Below, one piece after another: positions 58,130-64,000 of a DNA stretch of 64,000 nucleotides. The DNA is from Populus alba (Eukaryota > Streptophyta > Magnoliopsida > Malpighiales > Salicaceae): contig NC_133289.1 of NCBI RefSeq assembly GCF_005239225.2, positions 3,479,501 to 3,543,500 on the forward strand. Direction: 5' to 3'. The translations under genes were made by a program, and so were the position numbers. Within the stretch, counting starts at the first letter, position 1. Each line of letters begins with the position of its first letter. The notes beneath the pieces were generated by a model. It made no database searches and was not told where the DNA came from. It saw only the letters and a list, made by a program, of their open reading frames with translations.

Positions 58130-58450
58130 TAACAATCCAAAATAATTTAACACTTGTTGGCATATGTAGTCTTAGACCAATCAGTTTGTACAAAATCATC
58201 TAGAAAGTGTTATCTTTCCAAAATTGATTTTCATTCTTGATTCGGTGATCTCTGGAAATATCTTGATGAATTAGTGATCCGGCATGTATGGGTTTTGGTT
58301 TGAGATGGAGGAGCTGGATTAATCAGTGTTCTTCAACAGCTGAATTATCTGTTTTTTTGGTGAATGGATCTCCTGCTGAAGAATTGGTGGAAGAGTTTGT
58401 CTTATTAAATCTATTGTAAATAATTTGTCTTTGGTCCCTATCCCTATGAC
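58130..58450 (+). mobile_element. LINE (L1-like) reverse-transcriptase fragment
   Basis: Broken frames show conserved plant LINE RT blocks in the right order: LRPISLYKII (RPISL block), FILDSVISGNIL (ILDSVLIANE-like block) and GFGLRWRSWINQCSSTAELS with VNGSPAEEL (the WI..C.STA...NGSP block). There are several stops and frame changes. The endonuclease and the YADD catalytic box are not seen. It is a dead fragment. Confidence 0.8.
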
Positions 58451-59740
58451 GATTGCTGCTCAAATTGAGTTAACAATGAAAAGGATGGTTTTTAGGTTGA
58501 ATGAAATAAAATGAATATTCTATAATTAGATTATCACAAATATAAATTATTAACATGATACATTCTGATTTTGATTTGTTTATAAATAACTTGTCTGGAT
58601 TGTTAATTTGCTCACTCTAAAATAACTCAATACGTCGTAGTACCAAAGTATAAAATATGAGTGTGTGTGTGTGTGTATTTTCCATCTAATTTCTCTTTTA
58701 TTTTGTTCTTCTGAATATTTCAATTCACAACCTAAAACATTGCTCAGTTGCAAATCTTATCAGCTATCTAGAAAACAATATCACCCTTTTTCAAGAAAAA
58801 ATAATCACAATATATATATATATATCTTGATGCATTTATGTGTGATTATATATTAATATATTGTGTGAAGAGAGTTTTTGTTTTGTCCAAAATAAAAAGG
58901 ATAATGAAACATGTCTCTTCTTTTTTAATTTATTATCTAAATCTCTTTTATCTTAAGACAGTAATTAAATATTATCTTATTAAAAAGACAATCTAAAATG
59001 TAATTAATTGGATGGTCAAAGCATGTATAAGGTGCAAAGTTTAAATATCTTAAATGACATTATGAAAAGTACTAACGGGCACATAATTTATGAAATTTAC
59101 TTAATGATTAAATATTGTTATGCCCATGTATTTATTTACAAGCGGGTTTATAAAATTCAAACTTATGAAATAATTTGGAAGGATCATTAACAAAAATAAT
59201 ATTCAGATATTGCAAATAGTGTTTTTTTTTTAAATAAATCACACAATGTGAATTATAGATTTAACTAGATCAAATAACTTGGTTTTATTTTAATCAAATG
59301 AAAAAAAAAAATAATAAATAAACTAAATAAAAAAATAATTATGATAAACTAATTTTTTTTTTTTCAAATAAGAAAAAATCCAAGTTAATTTTTCGAACCA
59401 TCGGGAAGAAGATGCTGCGACAATTTCAAATGTGTATTATATATATATATATATATAAACCCTACCAAAAGCACGGAACAATAATGTGCATTTGAATGAA
59501 ATCTTTCAACATCATGGACGAGACACATTATTTGATGTCGAATATGTTTTGAGAAAAATTGATAAAATCTAATATCTTAAACTTAATTGATAATGTGGAA
59601 ATTCATCAAGGACTAAATTGAGACTTTTCCAGAAAAATAACCCAGGGATATACTTGATATTTCACAAAACCCCTTGCTCCCTCTCCTTTCTCTCGTTATC
59701 TAGGTTAAACCCCAAAACAGCAGAGCAGCAGCCAATATCC
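58450..59740. other. AT-rich promoter-side region of eIF3e
   Basis: Carries microsatellites at about 58658-58676 (GT), 58810-58826 (TA) and 59436-59457 (TA). No gene is supported. The 60-codon frame at 59008 is AT-biased and probably chance. Confidence 0.5.
59457..59464 (+). promoter_or_regulatory. TIF3E1: Telo-box AAACCCTA upstream of eIF3e
   Basis: AAACCCTA lies 290 bases before the ATG. This motif is enriched at plant genes for the translation machinery. The distance depends on where transcription starts, which I cannot see. Confidence 0.4.
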
Positions 59741-59746
59741 ACAACA

Positions 59747-62700
59747 ATGGCGACTTACGATCTGACCCCACGAATCGCACCGAATCTAGACCGCCACTTA
59801 GTATTCCCTCTATTAGAATTCCTTCAAGAACGTCAGCTTTACCCAGATGAGCAGATCTTAAAAGCCAAAATCGAGCTTTTAAACAAAACAAACATGGTTG
59901 ATTACGCTATGGACATCCACAAAAGTCTTTACCACACTGAAGATGTCCCTCAAGGTAAACAAAGCAAAACTTTCAAAAAACAATATGTTGTTTACATGTA
60001 GATACACTGATTTAGTGTGTGTTTGATGTCTTAGATTGTTGAATTTTATGAAAGATTTGAATTTTAATGGGTTTTTGTTTGTATAGATAGGGGGAGTGTG
60101 TTTTTGTGGGTTTCTGGTAATGTTTTTTTTATTGCTTTTGGTGTTTTTTTTTCTACCCTGAATGGGAAAAGAACAACCTTTAAAAAAAAAACTTTTACCA
60201 CTTGCACCTGTACATATAGTGAATTGGTATTGTTTTTGCTTGATTAATTTTTTTAATTTGGACAAAAGATTTAATTTTTTTCACTTGCACCTATAGATAC
60301 TGCAGAAGTGTGTAGTTGCTTGATTGAATTGTTTAATTTGAAGAAGATAATTGATTTTTTAACACGTAAATGTGACTGTACTTGTACCAATAAATATATT
60401 GAAATTGTTTGGTTCTAGAATGTTGAAGGTTTTATTGTTGTTGCTGGTGGTGTTAGATATGATTGAGAGGAGGGTAGAGGTAGTGGCAAGATTGAAAGCA
60501 TTGGAAGAGGCTGCTACACCCCTGGTGTCATTCTTGCAGAATGCGAGTGCTGTGCAGGAGTTGAGGGCCGATAAGCAGTATAATCTTCAGATGCTTCATG
60601 ACCGTTATCAGGTTTGTTTTGTTTGCAAATCTTCATTTAGAGAGTGTAATGGGTTGGTATTCTTTCTATCTTTTATTGTTTTAAGTTATTTGTCTTGTAG
60701 GAATTAACTAGGAACTTAGAGAGATCTAAATTGATATTAGGAATTTCAAGGTCTTGTCTTTATTCATGTTGCAACATTGAAGAGGGTATTTTGTTGAACT
60801 TAATAGTTAATAAACAATTGTGACCGTTATTGTGAAAACTAGTGATTTTAATCAAAGAGCCAAACCTGTTTTCTGTTCAGATTCTGATGTCCACCTGTTT
60901 TACTTCCAGACCATCAGTGCAGACATTGATTCAATTAAAATTGCTCCCCATTTGCTATTTGTAGACCTCTTTAATATTATTGTGAAACTAGTGATTTTAA
61001 TCAAAGAGCCAAACCCGTTTTCTGTTCAGATTCTGATGTCCACCTGTTTTACTTCCAGACCATCAGTGCAGACATTGATTCAATTAAAATTGCTCCCCAT
61101 TTGCTATTTGTAGACCTCTTTAATATTATTGTGAAAACTAGTGATTTTAATCAAAGAGCCAAACCCGTTTTCTGTTCAGATTCTGATGTCCACCTGTTTT
61201 ACTTCCAGACCATCAGTGCAGACATTGATTCAATTAAAATTGCTCCCCATTTGCTATTTGTAGACCTCTTTAATATTTCTGTCAACTAAAGTTCCATGTT
61301 TTGGATGGAGGGTTTTCTTACTTGTCCATCTAGACTCATTGAATGATAGTGCTATTTCTAAACAGATTGGTCCAGAGCAGATTGAAGCATTATATCAGTA
61401 TGCCAAATTCCAGTTTGAATGTGGAAACTACTCTGGTGCTGCTGACTATCTGTATCAGTACAGGGCCTTATGCACTAACAGTGAAAGGAGTCTGAGTGCA
61501 TTGTGGGGAAAGATGGCAGCTGAGGTACTGATGCAAAACTGGGATATTGCTCTTGAAGAGCTTAACCGGCTGAAAGAAATAATTGATTCTAAGGTTGTTT
61601 TCCGCCACTCACTTCCTGCTCTTCTGTTTGGGTTGTATGCTGTTTTTCTTTTTTTGAGTAAATGTGCTTACTGTGGAAAATGTTCTGGTGCAGAGCTTCT
61701 CAACACCTTTGAATCAGGTTCAGAGTAGAATATGGTTGATGCATTGGAGTCTCTTCATCTTTTTCAACAATGAGAATGGAAGGACACAGATTATTGACTT
61801 GTTTAATCAGGACAAGTATGACTTTTCCTCTTTTTTTTCCTCTCCGTGTACATTTTCAACTTTGACATGTTTTCTATGTTTTCTCTGACTAAAAAATGAC
61901 TTGCGGATATTACTTTATCAAAACCTGTACTTATTCTTAAAAACTTAAGGGGGCAGAAGTTAACCAGCCTATCTTTATCTCAGTTTCTTTTCTTCCTTTG
62001 AACAGGAGTAATCTCTCAATTCAATAAACTATTTTTTGGACCTTCTTAAGACATATAGGCTTACAGGATGACAGGAATTATCTCCATTTGTTTTAGGTAT
62101 CTCAATGCCATTCAAACCAATGCACCCCATCTTTTGCGTTACCTAGCAACTGCATTCATTGTCAACAAAAGAAGAAGACCTCAATTCAAGGATTTTATAA
62201 AGGTTATTCAGCAAGAGCAGCACTCATACAAAGATCCTATCACAGAGTTTTTGGCTTGTGTCTATGTTAATTATGATTTTGATGAGGCACAAAAGAAGAT
62301 GAAGGAGTGCGAAGAAGTAAGCTTTTTATGCCCTAATGAAATTGGCATGTTAATATTCCTGAACAAGAAATGCATTTTGATATTCCTGTCCAAGAATTGA
62401 GCTGATTGCATCATTTAAGTTGTACTGAAGTTCAATGTACTGGATGCCCCTTTATTTTGTTTTTGGTCTTCGTAGTTGGTAGGGGTTTATGGTTATATGT
62501 TCTCTGTTCATAAATTTTCCTTCTGGTTGTCAGCTCCTGGATTATACTAACCTGTCACACTCATTGTAGGTGATACTAAATGATCCTTTCCTTGGCAAAC
62601 ATCTAGAAGATAGCAACTTTTCTACTGTGCCGTTGAGAGATGAGTTCCTTGAAAATGCCCGTCTGTTTGTCTTTGAAACCTATTGCCGGATACATCAGCG

Positions 62701-63807
62701 CATCGACATGGAGTATGTACATCCTCCCTTAAATTGTTTTCTAAAACTTCAGAACTGGAATAAATGGAAATTCTGTCCTCGGAAAAACCATCCTTTTTAG
62801 TGGATTGTGTAAATTGTCAGTTTGATCTCATTGAATGCCCATTCTTTTGTTTATCAATTGTGATGCTCACATGTCTGTTGAAACTAACTTATTTGCCCCA
62901 TGGAATATCTATTATCTGTACAATCAAAGAGTATAGTGCCCGTGGATTTGATGATTTTGATCCAAACTCTTATAATACAAAATTGATGAACTGATCCTGA
63001 GGCTTCAATGGTATTGGTCCAGAGACTTAACAGTCTGACTTTTTTCAATTGATTACTGCCATTTCAAGTGGTGTATGAACAAGGCTGCTAGTAATTGTTT
63101 TTTGCTAGAAGTGCTTTCTCTCCCTGTATATTTTTTCCTTCTTCTATTGTAACAATACAAAATTATTTCGTCATGTAAGCTGTTTGCTTTCATGAGAAGT
63201 TAATTATCGTTCCCCCCTAAACGCACAAGGGTTGTGCTTCTATTTAATCATGTTTGTGAAATGGGTCGCGGAGTCAAGAGCTGAACTGCCAATGTTTCCA
63301 GTGAGCTGTGTACTAACCAAGCTTGTTTGTGCATTTTATTGCTTCTGTTAAGATACTAATTCAAACTACTTTGCTGTTCGTGGCAGAGTCCTTGCAGAGA
63401 AATTGAACTTGAATTATGAGGAGGCTGAGAGATGGATTGTCAATCTCATCCGTAACTCAAAGCTTGATGCTAAGATTGATTCACAATCAGGAACTGTTAT
63501 CATGGAGCCCAACCATCCCAACGTGTAAGATTGATTGTTATATCTGTAAATGACAATGATTCTTGTTACCAACTAGTCTTCTTGTCTTTTATTTCTATGT
63601 ATACCTAGCTCCCAGATAACTTGTATGTGTCAGCTCTCAGAGGTGTCTACTTCACTTCAAGAATTTGGTCGCAAATCTTTATCCAAGTTCTTGAATCTTT
63701 ATCGCAGGTATGAGCAGTTGATAGATCACACCAAAGCACTATCAGGCCGTACTTCCAAGCTAGTCAGTCAGATTCTAGAGCATGCACAGGGACAGTCTGC
63801 TCGATAA
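59747..63807 (+). CDS. TIF3E1: Eukaryotic translation initiation factor 3 subunit E (INT6)
   Basis: A subunit of the eIF3 complex, which loads mRNA on the 40S ribosome; its C-terminal PCI domain joins the eIF3 scaffold. Exons are 59747-59954, 60457-60611, 61366-61593, 61694-61815, 62097-62316, 62570-62712, 63387-63524 and 63708-63807, all in frame with GT-AG introns, giving 437 aa (Arabidopsis 441). Diagnostic stretches are [77 protein letters not shown] and [13 protein letters not shown]. The ATG gives the conserved plant N-terminus. Exon 4 ends GACAA and exon 5 begins GTATCTC. Intron 2 contains three near-identical tandem repeats. Confidence 0.96.
60832..61279. repeat. Three tandem copies of a 149-150 bp unit in eIF3e intron 2
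   Basis: Copies span 60832-60981 (150), 60982-61130 (149) and 61131-61279 (149). They differ at only a few sites; for example, copy 1 reads AACCTGTT where the others read AACCCGTT, and copy 2 lacks one A. Each contains TTTTCTGTTCAG and TTACTTCCAG, both resembling 3' splice sites. The near identity points to recent duplication. Confidence 0.95.
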
Positions 63808-64000
63808 AGTTTGTCTGTGAAGGAGACTCGGAGGATTTATTTGTGTAAGGTTCTCGGCATCTGAATTTTTGTTTCTCTTCGGTCGTGGCTGTCAAATTTG
63901 AGAAATTGTACTGATTAACCAACCATTCCGACAAGTTCTAGAATTAGAGCAAATCTAGAAAACATCTATTAATTTCGAAAAGAGAGTTTATGTTTTGCTT
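63808..64000 (+). other. TIF3E1: eIF3e 3' UTR (window end)
   Basis: Sequence after the TAA stop has no further coding match and is probably 3' UTR. The polyadenylation site may lie past the window. Confidence 0.55.

Noticed and set aside
60820..61289. Frames of 97 and 62 codons in eIF3e intron 2
   Set aside because: They arise from the tandem repeats. The eIF3e frame is complete without them.

Overview
The window is nuclear DNA from a woody dicot, most likely poplar or a close relative (Salicaceae). All genes are intron-rich plant genes with plant protein signatures. The AT-rich intergenic DNA carries tRNA-derived SINEs, very short LTR elements (TRIM/SMART type) and hAT-type MITEs. Species was not tested by a search. 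Exon structures were built by hand from frame continuity, splice signals and knowledge of each family; introns are GT-AG except one noted below.

Layout. 1-2933 (minus): cytosolic NAD-glycerol-3-phosphate dehydrogenase, whose 3' end lies left of the window. 3.6-8.9 kb: repeats. 9068-12057 (plus): S-formylglutathione hydrolase, 7 exons. 13340-23446 (minus): INO80 chromatin-remodelling ATPase, 23 exons, about 1535 aa, convergent with the hydrolase. 23.5-30.5 kb: repeats, including two inverted blocks of one degenerate repeat and a broken OTU-protease-like fragment. 30567-31988 (minus): intronless zeatin O-glucosyltransferase-like UGT. 32-36 kb: SINEs and one TRIM. 36092-36454 (minus): a small two-exon gene for a secreted peptide with eight cysteines. 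36.5-41.6 kb: tandem repeats, a possible CACTA end and a second TRIM. 41635-43348 (plus): penta-EF-hand-type calcium-binding protein, with a decayed copy at 45.6-46.0 kb. 47437-50161 and 53587-55453 (minus): tandem alpha-carbonic anhydrases, with a third broken copy at 57.5-57.9 kb. 58.1-58.45 kb: LINE reverse transcriptase fragment. 59747-63807 (plus): eIF3 subunit e.

The genes do not form a pathway cluster. They are mostly housekeeping functions (glycerolipid/redox shuttle, formaldehyde detoxification, chromatin remodelling, translation initiation) plus local tandem expansion (alpha-CA, EF-hand copy).

I found no convincing undescribed multi-gene system. The items most worth a second look are the eight-cysteine peptide gene, the two alternative signal-peptide first exons of the second carbonic anhydrase with its Arg at the proton-shuttle site, a GC-AG intron in INO80, a near-identical 149-150 bp triplication carrying 3' splice-site-like motifs inside an eIF3e intron, and two intact TRIM elements under 300 bp.
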